Source: Prostheceraeus crozeri
Lineage: Eukaryota; Platyhelminthes; Polycladida; Euryleptidae
Length of the DNA stretch: 64,000 nt
Direction of reading: 5' to 3'
Assembly: GCA_907163375.1 (NCBI GenBank)
Contig: CAJQUW010010335.1
Location: 124,001 to 188,000 of the forward strand
The notes beneath the pieces were generated by a model. It was not told the origin of the DNA. It saw only the letters and a list, made by a program, of their open reading frames with translations, and made no database searches. A program made the translations under genes and the position numbers. Shown here in pieces: positions 11,307-21,606 of this stretch (positions are counted from its first letter, which is position 1; the number at the start of each line of letters is the position of its first letter).

Positions 11307-11436
11307 TGCTAACTGTAAGATAATGAAATTTGTATAAGTTTTGAATCATGTAGTACAGTCATATTCCTGATAGCAGGTGTGGAAGAGCATTACACTTAGT
11401 GACGAATTGTAGGTTTGAGTGTAGTGAGTGACACTC

Positions 11437-11590
11437 GATCCCGTCTACAGCCCGAAAGCCTTGTACCGATCACTAGGGAAGTAAAAGATCTTCCCCGATA
11501 CCCGGTTTTTGCAGCTGAAGACATCATTGTCACTGCCCCGAAGTGGTAACAGCAGCGCCGAGCCAAAGGTAGTGATCAGTAGCTGGGATC
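11437..11590. ncRNA. Candidate structured RNA inside Polinton A
   Basis: Nested complementary segments predict a branched fold. 11437-11448 pairs with 11579-11590 (GATCCCGTCTAC with GTAGCTGGGATC, one mismatch and one G-T). 11468-11475 pairs perfectly with 11570-11577 (GATCACTA/TAGTGATC). Inside are a hairpin GGGAAG/CTTCCC (11476-11495) and a stem built on GCTG…CAGC with an inner CACT/AGTG. GC content is above the neighbourhood, and there is no open frame. It does not match 5S, U-snRNA or tRNA as I know them. No internal B box was seen, so the promoter is unknown. Strand cannot be decided from pairing alone. Confidence 0.4.
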
Positions 11591-11655
11591 TAGACACTCG
11601 AAGCTTCCTTAGACTTAGTCAAATTTGAAATCTGATAGCAGATATGGAAAAGCAT

Positions 11656-12364
11656 ACTTGAAAACCTCAGACTACATGTTAAAACTTAAAAAACTGAAAA
11701 TTGAGAATTTTTTAAAAATAGAAATTCCGCATTGTGCTACTCATACTACTTTAAAAAAGTTTTATCAGTAGTAAAGACACTATCAAACTCTATCACACAA
11801 ACTTTGAAGTAAGAAGATAGCTTGCCTACTTCAAAAGATAGAGTCATTTGAAACCCCGATATCGGGAGCTCTGAGCGACGACCGTCGCTTACCTCTTCTT
11901 TCGAAAAAGTGATCAGACTTACGTTGCAGGGTATTATACATGTATATTCAAAGTAGAAAACTTAAAATGGCTCTATCTCCAAAAGTATTCATCGTAGCGA
12001 CATGCGGTTACTTGCAATCGATTTGTCTCACAATTCTCTATCAGATGACATCTCATCCATTCTCATTTGGCTATGGGAAGTGGGTGACTCAACACAAGGA
12101 CAAGTAACATGCCACAAGTGAAAAAATCCTAAGTGTGGGACCTCAAGTAGGGAAAAATTTTGAAAATTTTCAAAGTTCCGAATTTCAACCGGACACCTAT
12201 CCCAAAACATTTTTCATCACTTTTCGCGAGGGGGGAGGGGGGTCAGGGCGACGAAAAATTTTAAAGTTTCGAATGACAACCTGAAACCTATCCCAACATT
12301 TGTTTCATCACTTTGCTCTCCAATACTTCATTTTGACTCTACAGCCCAAAACGTCCCACATTTT
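11656..12364. other. Polinton A interior before right TIR
   Basis: AT-rich non-coding sequence. A run of G (GGGGGGAGGGGGG, about 12228-12242) and a stretch resembling itself at 12163-12195 and 12255-12310 (AATTTTGAAAATTT / TATCCCAAAACATT words) lead into the inner end of the right TIR. Confidence 0.4.
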
Positions 12365-12421
12365 ACCTATGTCGTTTTTTCGTCAATGTCCAAAATTTTC
12401 AATGCCGTCTCACATCTAAAC
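12365..12421 (-). repeat. Right TIR of Polinton A, inner part
   Basis: This is the reverse complement of about 2992-3048 in the left TIR (shared GTGAGACGGCATTGAAAATT). It is cut off by the P element and resumes at 20652. The last eight bases, ATCTAAAC, are duplicated at 20652-20659 by the P insertion. Confidence 0.8.
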
Positions 12422-13458
12422 CAAAGTAAGTATATAATAGAAGTATGCAATCAAAGCATGATTTGTGGGGACATCTATGATATTACTTTTTCGCCAGCTC
12501 TTATAAGCAGCTTTATTTGATATCTCAATTGATTATAGAAGAGTATTGAAATATTGAATGAAGTTGACTGAATAGCTATGTCAAAACTATGGAACTAAGA
12601 TTAAGGTCATAGCTATACAGTTGTAGATCTAATATAATCTCGAACTGACACAGAAATCAGTCGAATTTCGCATTACTGGAAAGAAGGCAGGTCATATTGA
12701 TACATAAATGTTTTCGATACTTTAAGCATGATGAAGTGTTGAACAATACGATTTATTGTTTTTGACTGACAAGAAACATTAAATTACTTTTTTTCTGAGA
12801 TAATGAATTCATACGATCGCACCTTCATTATAGCGATTGTCGATGAAATTAAACTGAAAAGAAAAATAGCATGTTAAGGAATACGTAAGGTTTGAGAAGT
12901 TCAAAAGGATGGCACTGGGTCCCCCTGAAAATCATTCAGTATTATCCACTCATTGGTGGGGGTATCACCGGGTTCCAACCGGCTCATTGTTGCCCAGTTT
13001 TGCTTCACATTAATCAAACTGATGTGATGAACAGAACTGGACGACACAAATTCAATAAAACTTAATGATGACATCACGAAATAAAAACAGATCTAATGTC
13101 ACTTCAATAAGAAAGATTTTAAATTCGAAAAGATAACAAGGACATGAAATATCTTAGTTTAAGAAAGACTCGTAATGTGGCATACATGTCAGTATAAATA
13201 AATAATTGAACAAATATATGAAGCATATTCTGAATGATAAACTTATAATAATACATGTAACTAACACATAGGGAATTATGAAATTATAAAAAAATGTGTA
13301 TAGCAATTATTATCTAGAAATGTCATTTGCATGAAAGATATAAATATAACTTTTTTGCATATGTTTTTGTAGAAATGTGACAGATGAAGAAGTGATGAAC
13401 AGGAGGAATTCACAAATTAGAATAAAATTATATATCATGGTAGAGACAATAAAATTAC

Positions 13459-15502
13459 TTATGATCGTCTCATTTTATTATTTTCATATGACTTAGACAA
13501 AATTTTTCTCTTTCTTTGTTCTCTTCTTTTTTTGGCTTCATTTATCTCATATAATTGACAATAAAATCGAATCGACTTTCGTATCCATATTCTGCGCAGA
13601 CTTTCATCAAAAATTCTTAAATGTGTTTCACAAGCATTTACAGTGTGATTATGAACTTCATTAGCTGTTGCTGTTAGTATTTCCTGAACAATATTTCTTT
13701 TGGTTATGTGAAATCTCAATTGTCTATGTAAGAAATTCTTTAACTTTATGAAAAACGATAATAATGTCTCATTTGGATATAGAAGATGGGAATTTACGTC
13801 AAAATTACGGAATTGGGTAAAATAGTCTAATGGAGAATTGGAGCATAATGATTTTTCGCACTCCATACAATTATTGACCTTATTCAAGTAGGCTGAAATG
13901 GCTGAACCCGCACAGTAACTGAGTCCATCCTGCTGTGATGTTGTCCTATTCACAATGGGAATGCTTAACATGTCACGCGTAGCCAATATTTTCTCTTTCC
14001 TCTCTAAGCAGGGTCTGGTAGGTACGTACTCATGTTTTGACAAAAGAGAAGACGCCTCATCACCTTCATTGTGGATATATCCTGAAAGTATATATCAATA
14101 ATTTACCCTATTACAAATATTCAATGCATACAATTAGAACTGGTTAATAATGACGAATTATTACATGAGAATGCTAAGTAATTAAAATTAATCGCTTAAG
14201 CTTTCAGCTTACTTAATGTGTCCATCAATGAGAAAAAGTTATTTTCCTCAGGCTCGACAACATTTCCTTTGCCAACAGAGCGAATCATAAGACAAGCTGA
14301 TGCCAGTCTCAATGTTGCCCGAAATGTCCCAGCGTTTGGACAGTAGTTATGGCCATTGTGTCCTCGGATAATACTGAAGAGATTCTGGAAATTCAATGAT
14401 ACATTTGACGAAAGAGACATGGATTTGATCATGCATCATATATATAATTCAATCTTGCATTCGCATTTACATTATATGCACATATAGGTTCACACTATCC
14501 AATTATAGTAAAAGCTCGTTAATTCGGACACGGATCATTAAGACTTTCGATAATTAAGACATTTGAAGCTTGGCATTTGTGGTCTTAATTACCGAGCTTA
14601 GACTGTATATTTCAATTGTACAATCTAAACATAAAACGTATGCATGAACATTACTTACATATATGCATGAGTTACCTCTAAGGCATCTTGATTAAATCGA
14701 CCAGTAAGTACAAATACAAAACGATAATTCGTGAAAGCTGTTTGCAAAAGTCCTTTAAGACCAGCAATACACTGTAACCAACCTATTTGGACCGGTAAAT
14801 TTTTCCTTGCATCAACCATTACCCATGAATTCACCCACTCCGAGAAGCTATCCAGTTTCTGTGGAACAAAGGGACATTAATTTTAGTAGCAATTGGTCAA
14901 TTTTCAATATATCTACATTATGAAAAGCATTACTATGAAAATCGGAAGTAATAGAATCGAAGTTTGTGACTTACAGCCAATACAGATGGAAGATTGTCTG
15001 CATATACAGGGCGTTTCCAGGGATCAGAAGAACCACCAAAACAGTTGAATAAATCGAATAAATCATTTATTGTCTCGACAAAGTCTGCAGTTCCATTAGC
15101 CTCGTCAGGTAAATTTCCAAGTTGGACATGCCGACATAATGCTGTAACGTTTATAGTGATTTTAAATTTTAATGTAGGCTTACATATTAATTCTGCATAA
15201 ACAAAGAGAGATTCGTTAGCATGGTACATGATTCGTGAAAATAAGATTCATTAAAAGATGCAGAAATGATATTCTTATCTTACCTACAGCGCACCTTCTA
15301 CTCATGACGTGAGCTGCTAGGGAAACTGACATTTTGGAGGAAGACGAAAGGAATACATGCGCAGCACGTATTTTCCACGCCAGTTTAAACTTTGACATTG
15401 ACTCTAGTCGATGAAGTTGTACGATATGCTTCCATTTGAAAGTCCCGGTAGAAGTCTACATGAAACGTGTATGAAAATTTTACACAGAATTTTTGAATAA
15501 AG

Positions 15503-15565
<63 letters not shown>

Positions 15566-17295
15566 GGTACATATGACATCAGATTTTCTGTGAGTTGAAA
15601 TGTAAAACACGAATAACAATGAACATGAAATCAGTACATGTAAAAGTAAACAAAGTCAATAATTCAATAACTTCAACTAGCAGTCAAATAATAATATCGT
15701 ATTTACCATTATGTCATGCCTGATACCATCATTTCGGGTATTTTTCAATAGATGAGGAGGGTCAGGAATTACGTAAACTACATCACCAGTGCTTGGATGA
15801 GCAATATACGGTCTATCCGTAGAAACCCCTAACTCTCTCCAAAGTCTTGTCTGGCTTGTCTCCTGATCGCATATAATTGACATTACCGTCAAACCTGCAT
15901 CATGGCAATACCTTAAAGCAGAGGTTACAAGCTCATTCAATTTTGCCCATGAAACGGTGCCTCTATATAAAAAATAGCCTATTGCCTGTTTCCATTTCCT
16001 GGTGCATCCTCTAACAATGAATACCAAAGCCTGGTTAGCAATAATCGGTATTTTCTTACTATTGCCAAAGTCAACAAATCCCTCGATTTCATCTTTTGGT
16101 GCGTTGAATTTTAAACTGTCACTGATTGACATTGCATCGAAGATGAGTGATACAATTCTAAAATCAATAAAAATTCAATGTCAGGCGTCATCATGATAAT
16201 TGCTAACATAGTATCGACATATACATATTCATACATATCACAATAAGATGCTCATGCCATAAGCTGTAGATGCTTTGTATTAATTGATTCATTAGAATTG
16301 AAACAATTAATATAATAGATCTCGACTTTTTGCAATTTTCTGAAATATTTACCTTTCCTGATCAGCATTTGTCTGAGAGTCCATTTTCTTTCGAAGTAGT
16401 TCCTGAGTTGTGGAACAGAATCCAGGCTGGAAGCGTAATGTCTTTGAATAATAAAAATATATTCATTCATATATTTAAAAAAGCAACATAAACGATTGCT
16501 CACATATCCTTTCAAATATTTGCAAGAGATATCTCCTTAACATTGTCGTAGATGGCATGAAGAAAATTCTACGTAAAGTAACATCGCATGATCTCGAATA
16601 ATGAAAAATCCAGAGACATATGTTATAAAATGCCATCGGAAAACGTCTACGTCTCGGCTCTTTATCCAAATTAGACAGCTGACTCTCTAAAAAAATCTTT
16701 AAATTTCCTCTCAAATTTTCTGGTTAGCCACTTGACACATCTAAAAAGTATGGCATTGTAGATTGAAATAGGCCTACTTATATGCTTCATTTGAAAATTG
16801 CTTACCTTCATCCTTCTTGTCATGAATCTTCAATTTACTCTTTGAGTTTCTAGATAAACGCATTTTCAATTTACTTATGACCTTCTGTTGGCGTCTTATC
16901 AGTTTCCTCATATCAGCTGGGCATGGATTCGACTTCGTTTGATTTCCTTTATTTTGATATAACAAAGTCGTTTGAGTGGAACAGTCAGCACTTAGAATCA
17001 TTGGAATGGTTTCCTCTGAGTCACTTCGCTGAATAGCTTGTGCCGCAAAAGGAGTGGCTGATAACATCAATCGACTATCTACCAACCCTCTATCAGGGCA
17101 GTTGTACATATTCCCATCAAAGTGGTCAGAACATACAAGCAATTTGGAGTATTTATGCAAATTATCCAGGTACATCAAATCATGTCTGTTGATGTTCATT
17201 GCCCATTGCATTGCCCTGAAAGAATTACAGAATCTTGACTAACCTACATTTTCACAATATGCATCAATTACTTGGATTGATGAAGTATGACCTAA

Positions 17296-17369
<74 letters not shown>

Positions 17370-20300
17370 TCGGTTAAGTGGCGGCTCGTGCAGTTCAGCT
17401 GACGTAGGGCGCAGCCTTAACTTCATTATTTAAGCTCATAAGCTAATGTGGTCTCAGGTACAGCTTGTTACAGGTTGTGCACCGCAATGTAATTAACTCA
17501 CACCAAATACACGATTACATACATATGTCAAGTGCATTGTCATGTCGCAAATTTTATTTGTCGTCAGCTTCTTTTGCATAATCGGGTCCTAACTCAAATA
17601 GCATTCCGCTGATATTAGCATCGGATCTAATTTTAGATACTATGTCTCACATCTTTCATTCAGTCTATCATCTTGTCATGCCAAATGGAAGAAAAACATC
17701 AATAGTTGAGGACAATTCTGTTCTGACTTCTATCTACAGTTTAAACGAAGATTGGAGACTGGTGTACTTGTCCCAAGTAATTTCGGACGAATTAGCTTGC
17801 TTACAATGGATTGTCAATATAAATTTTCATTTTGTTGCCAATTAAATAGGTATGTTTAGATATATTACAGATATCTAAGTTCATTATCCACATCGACAGT
17901 GTCTGTAATTTTTCACTCGATCCTACGTCTTGGCCATTTAAGATTATGATTATAGTGTGAATTTATGTTAAAAACCTTGTGTATATAAATTATGATCAAG
18001 AAGCAGTACGGTGCCTTGTGCTTACATATTCTATAATGAAATGATTCTTACCTCTAAAATGTCGCAGTCATTATTCTACAGTCCGTTTCATAAAAAGTGG
18101 ATCATCCTAAAATTTGAATAAATAAAACATAAGTATGATACAGAAAGCATTTTTCATGTTATTTCATGTCCCTAATATATTTACATGTCCTTATATAATC
18201 TGATAAGCTATGATACAGTAACGGTTCTTAAGAAACTAATATTTTGTGGCCCTACCCTTATTGTCAATGACATTACCAATTCGTCTAGGCATTGATTCGA
18301 TGATATCGTTGATTTTTGACTGATCTAACTTTCTCCACTCTCTTTTCAACAGTGACGTAAGTTGTGATACGCCATCTGTAGGTAGCAGTGAACGACGAAC
18401 GTTACGTTTTAGAATACTCCATACATTTTCTATGGGATTCAGATCAGGAGAACGAGCTGGCCAAGATAATGTCCTAAGCTCTAATTGAGACTTGCATAAG
18501 TTGACTCTACTACTACTCCAGTGACACGTAGCATTATCATCCATACATAACCAAGTCGATGGATCACCAAGTTGATCTGTCATTTGGCCAATGTTCATTC
18601 GTAAAACATTCACATAGGGTTCAGAATTCATGGTTCCTTGCTGTATGTGAAGTTCAGAGCGGCCATTGGTCCAAATGCCAGCCCAAATCAGTAGAGTCGC
18701 ACCACCTTCTACCCGGGGACGATGTAAATGTCTCGGAATTTCCTGATCAGATTTTATCCATAATCTCAATCGACCATCACTATCCTTCAGAAGGACTGAT
18801 GCCTCATCAGACCAGACAACCAGATCCCATTGATTTCGCCAGTGACAATGACTCATTGCCCATCTGAGACGTCTTTTTGTATGCTGATTCGATCTGAGAA
18901 GGCCTCTTACAGCTCTTGAAATTCGACTCAATAAGTCTTCTACGAATAGTGGACTTAGAAATAGACGAGACTAGTGCAGCCATCTCAGTTAACGAGAGAC
19001 TTGGATCAACTTCAACAAATCTCAAAATTAGGCGGTCTCTACGTTTGGATGTTTTGCGTGGACAGCCAGAGCCCTCTTTACGACAGAGTCGAAAATCATC
19101 ATTATGCCATCGATGCACATTTGTGTAAGGGACATTTAGTCGCTTGCTTGTAGCTCGCAAAGAAAACCCTAGTTCATTTGTGCTTTGTATTTTTTTCAAC
19201 CGGTAAGAGATAGATTTCTAGCTGAAAGCAATCAGGAGTGCTGCCAACACCACCGCAACGAAGTCAGGAAGCTATGGAACATGAAGTCCAGTTAATCACA
19301 TGTAGCAGTTACATTATTGTTGATGAATAATGGTGCTATACTGGCTCTGATTGACCGATTTTCTTTATTTTTGTTTTGCTTGATAGCTTTTGGCTTTTAG
19401 AACAACATATTACATAACAAAGGAAACAAATGTAATTTTATAAGAGTGAGGTATGATTTTGTGTAACATTGCTAAATGAAGATCAAATTATCTACTACTT
19501 TTTTATCTATAACAGGAAAACAACTCAATATTCATGCTTGAAATTTCCAACAATGATATTAGTAAGCACAACTGACATATCTTCCAAATTTCAGAGAAAT
19601 TCGTTCAAGTTTGGCGGAGTTAGACAAAGTTGAAGTTAAGGCGATGTTTAAGGGTGATCCATTTTTTATGAAACAATCTGTATTTAGTTAAATTACATTT
19701 TGACTTGCAGCAACCGAATCAGCACAGAAAGGACGTTACGATGTACAACGAATAATATCACTGCTTATGGTCAACCATCTCAAACAGACAGATAGACAGA
19801 CATTCAACACAGATGTCAGTCGGTAAAGCTCTTTGCCGAAACTTTGCGATGCATCAGTCAAATAAACACAATGACGTTGCACAGGATATTCAGTCGATGA
19901 AGAATACAGTCATGTTTACACGCTGTGAGAAAACTGCATTATGATGATGAGGCAGAAATCTTCCCTTTCACACACTCAGCAATCACAATAGCCTAGTGTT
20001 CGTTCAACCAAACATGACTGGTAATGACTCTACATTCACAATAGGACATTCGTGACGTGACAATAATTAATGCATCTCGAGATTACGTTGACATATCATG
20101 TTCCAGTCGTCCTATGACGATGGGAATTCCACCTGCTAGTCAGCTGTTCGCATCCGAGTATTATTTTGGTTTGCGGTGATATGTGATATGCACGTGAATT
20201 TAGAATTATGTGGACAATCATTTTTTGCTCTCATGGGCAAACAGGATTGGTTAAAATACGTTCTTATGCTAAGAATTAGTGAAATTTATAGATTTCCCTT

Positions 20301-20562
20301 CTTTCCAGGAAATATTTGTATTATTATGCGCCTTCAATATATAGTTAAACAATGTCATAATGCCAAAAATTGATTCGTCTGCCTCTTATTCATCTTGTGA
20401 TTGCTGTTATTCGTCCCTGATGCCGTCAGTAGTCAAAAGGATGTAAAAATTGAATAATGTAGTAAATTACCTTTCAGAATTAGTTGGAAAATTGTGGAAT
20501 CGCTTCCCATTTTGTCCAAAGTAACTTGAACAATTCGGTACACAACAATTTTTCACATTCAT
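13459..20562 (-). CDS. THAP-domain P-element transposase, ten coding exons
   Basis: Coding exons on the minus strand by GT-AG borders: 20471-20562, 16806-17215, 16504-16719, 16353-16426, 15707-16157, 15284-15455, 14975-15192, 14676-14858, 14213-14384, 13459-14081, about 870 codons (THAP9 is near 900). Exon 1 starts MNVKNCCVPNCSSYFGQ and, with exon 2, gives the THAP zinc module: C-x4-C, FHNFP, W, and LVCSDHF for C-x2-H. Exon 5 is the RNase H-like core (FDAMSI, GFVDFGN, GYFLYRGTVSW, IICDQETS, VIPDPPHLLKNTRND). Later exons match THAP9/P (WKHIVQLHRLES, DLFDLFNCF, GWLQCIAGLKGL, LTGRFNQDALE). All junctions keep frame except exon 3 to 4, which is off by one base: either another splice site is used or there is one small frameshift. 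Otherwise it could encode cut-and-paste transposase. Confidence 0.85.
14506..14607. mobile_element. Pogo/Tigger-like MITE, about 100 bp
   Basis: TIRs read TAGTAAAAGCTCGTTAATTC and, from the other end, TACAGTCTAAGCTCGGTAATT, flanked by TA on both sides (14504-14505 and 14608-14609). The 'AAGCTCG..AATT' start is like the TIRs of pogo/Tigger elements, which duplicate TA. It lies in the intron between exons 8 and 9 of the P transposase. Confidence 0.5.
15506..15554. repeat. (TA)n microsatellite
   Basis: About 24 TA units in the intron between exons 5 and 6 of the P transposase; the Tyr-Ile frames here are artefacts. Confidence 0.95.
17298..17367. repeat. (TA)n microsatellite
   Basis: About 34 TA units in the first intron of the P transposase, just upstream of exon 2. 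Confidence 0.95.
17372..17425 (+). repeat. Possible hAT-type element end
   Basis: AGTGGCGGCTCGTGCAG followed by GGGCGCAGCC resembles the CAGTGGCGGCT… termini and G-rich subtermini of many hAT MITEs. No opposite end was found, so this is only a suggestion. Confidence 0.2.
18079..19680 (-). mobile_element. Tc1/mariner element nested in the P-element intron
   Basis: TIRs start CAGTCCGTTTCATAAAAAGT at the left and CAGATTGTTTCATAAAAAAT read from the right end; both continue GGATCAYCCT. TA duplications flank it (18077-18078, 19681-19682). The 1.6-kb length is normal for the superfamily. It carries one transposase gene on the minus strand. It lies in the first intron of the P transposase, so it need not have disrupted that coding sequence. 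Confidence 0.9.
18236..19199 (-). pseudogene. Tc1-type DDE transposase, one frameshift
   Basis: The N-terminal part (18807-19199) has the paired helix-turn-helix region (SATSKRLNVPYTNVHRW) and GCPRKTSKRRDRLILRF, which resembles the GRPR-type linker. The C-terminal part (18236-18931) has the DDE core: VVWSDEASVLL (first D), LCMDDNATCHW (second D) and SPDLNPIENVW (E). By my count 35 residues separate the second D from the E, that is DD35E rather than the usual Tc1 DD34E. The two parts overlap in different frames (offset of one base in the overlap 18807-18931), so the gene carries a frameshift. Total length would be near 320-330 residues, normal for Tc1. Confidence 0.85.
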
Positions 20563-20651
20563 GTTGGCGAAAAAAGATGGCGGACGTGTTGCCAAAAAAA
20601 ATACATTAGAGCAATGAGTTGATTGCACACTTAACATATTTAAACACTTTG

Positions 20652-21495
20652 ATCTAAACCCAGGAAAATAGGACCAAACTGAGGTTTCCACTGCATTTTA
20701 TCACTTTTAGCTTTCAAATGAGCTATTGCACGACTTTCTACGATCTCTAACACCAAAGTTGGAAGTTTGACAAGAGAGGGGGGCAGGGTGAGAACCTTTT
20801 CTCTTCGATTGAACTGGAAAGAAGTTCCTAGACCCAACATTGACCAAAACGTCCGAATTTGCACTCCGTTTTCCCATCCGAGCACTCCTTCATGTCAAAA
20901 AACGACTTTTCTCATCTCAAAACATCCAAAACCTGCCTTTTCTCACTCTGACGTTTTCCTGCCATTTTTCTCTCTAAACCCAGGAAAATAGGACCAAACT
21001 GAGCTTTCCACTGCATTTTTCTCATTCTTAGCTTTCAAATGAGCTATCACACGACTTTCTACGATCTCTAACACCAAAGTTGGAAGTCTGACAGGGGGGA
21101 TCAGAACTTTTTCTCTCCGATTGAGCTGGAAAGAAGTTCCTAGACCCAACATTGGCCAAAACGTCCGAATTTGCAGTCCGTTTTCCCATCCGAGCACTCC
21201 TTCATGTCGAAAAACGACTTTTCTCATCCCAAACCATCAACACCCACCTTTTCTCACTCTAGCCTTCCCACATTCCACCCCTTCTCCCTTCCTACCCCTT
21301 ACCGGAAAACTCCTTCCTTACTTCCTTCCTTCCTTCCAGGGGGGGGGGCAGGGAAACACTTTCCTCCTCACGGACCCATCCTTCCATCACATCCTTGGCT
21401 TTCTCCCTCACCTTCCTTCAAGAGGGGTGACTGAGTCAGCATGATGACTCATCACTGCACCGCACCGTGCTTGCGTCTGGGACGGGCTTACTACT
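20652..21495 (-). repeat. Right TIR of Polinton A, outer part
   Basis: This is the reverse complement of the left TIR, including two copies of the 300-bp internal unit (about 20660-20970 and 20975-21290), the C-runs and the AP-1 pair. It ends TTACTACT, followed by the target duplication CTTTAC. Confidence 0.9.
21432..21451. promoter_or_regulatory. Palindromic AP-1 site pair in right TIR
   Basis: TGAGTCA, six bases, TGACTCA: mirror copy of the pair at 2080-2099, 44 bp from the right end of Polinton A. Confidence 0.55.
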
Positions 21496-21501
21496 CTTTA
21501 C
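21496..21501. repeat. Target-site duplication of Polinton A, right copy
   Basis: CTTTAC, identical to 2031-2036. Confidence 0.9.
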
Positions 21502-21606
21502 TATTTGATTTTAGGTTTTGTTCAGGGTTTGTCTTAGTAGCCTATGTCGCATGGATAGTTTTTAGCGTGACTGCTTTGTAGGACGGATTCGTGATAGGCC
21601 TGCACT

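Larger units (their letters stand above)
12422..20651 (-). mobile_element. P element (THAP-transposase family), 8.2 kb
   Basis: The element begins CAAAGTAAG and ends CACTTTG. The imperfect TIRs of about 38 bp share CAAAGT and AAGTRTGCAATCAA (12422-12459 and 20614-20651). It is flanked by the 8-bp duplication ATCTAAAC (12414-12421 and 20652-20659); 8 bp is the P-element hallmark. Inside lies one ten-exon transposase gene on the minus strand. The element sits inside the right TIR of Polinton A and is itself host to a Tc1-type element in the first intron, a short pogo-like MITE and two (TA)n tracts. The small number of coding defects suggests a young insertion. Confidence 0.9.
2037..21495. mobile_element. 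Polinton/Maverick-like element A, fossil, with nested P element
   Basis: The ends are AGTAGTAATCCC and its near-inverse GGGCTTACTACT. This fits the AG...CT termini of Polintons, and the element is flanked by an exact 6-bp duplication. TIRs are about 1 kb. Without the 8.2-kb P element in its right TIR it would be about 11.2 kb. Recognised parts are a partial protein-primed PolB (4.7-6.8 kb, -), a C2H2/proline-rich gene (6.8-8.2 kb, -), a coiled-coil gene (10.2-11.3 kb, -) and unknown frames on +. No capsid, ATPase, protease or integrase was recognised, so it is incomplete or belongs to a capsid-less lineage. It is broken, with perhaps half a dozen breaks. The perfect target duplication argues against great age. 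The P insertion came later. Confidence 0.85.

Noticed and set aside
10328-11312. Plus-strand frames of 99-259 codons opposite the coiled-coil gene
   Set aside because: Low-complexity Leu/Ser/His-rich shadow of the coiled-coil and acidic coding on the minus strand, which has the heptad pattern and Cys motif.
11400-11600. Possible 5S rRNA, U1/U4 snRNA or tRNA
   Set aside because: GTCTAC and paired arms suggested 5S or snRNA at first, but conserved boxes, length and order do not fit any of them; kept only as an unclassified structured RNA candidate.
15385-15619. Tyr/Ile-rich open frames
   Set aside because: Translation of a (TA)n microsatellite.
17642-17845. Small + strand frame in the first intron of the P transposase
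   Set aside because: No recognisable domain, and it lies in an intron of the opposite strand gene.
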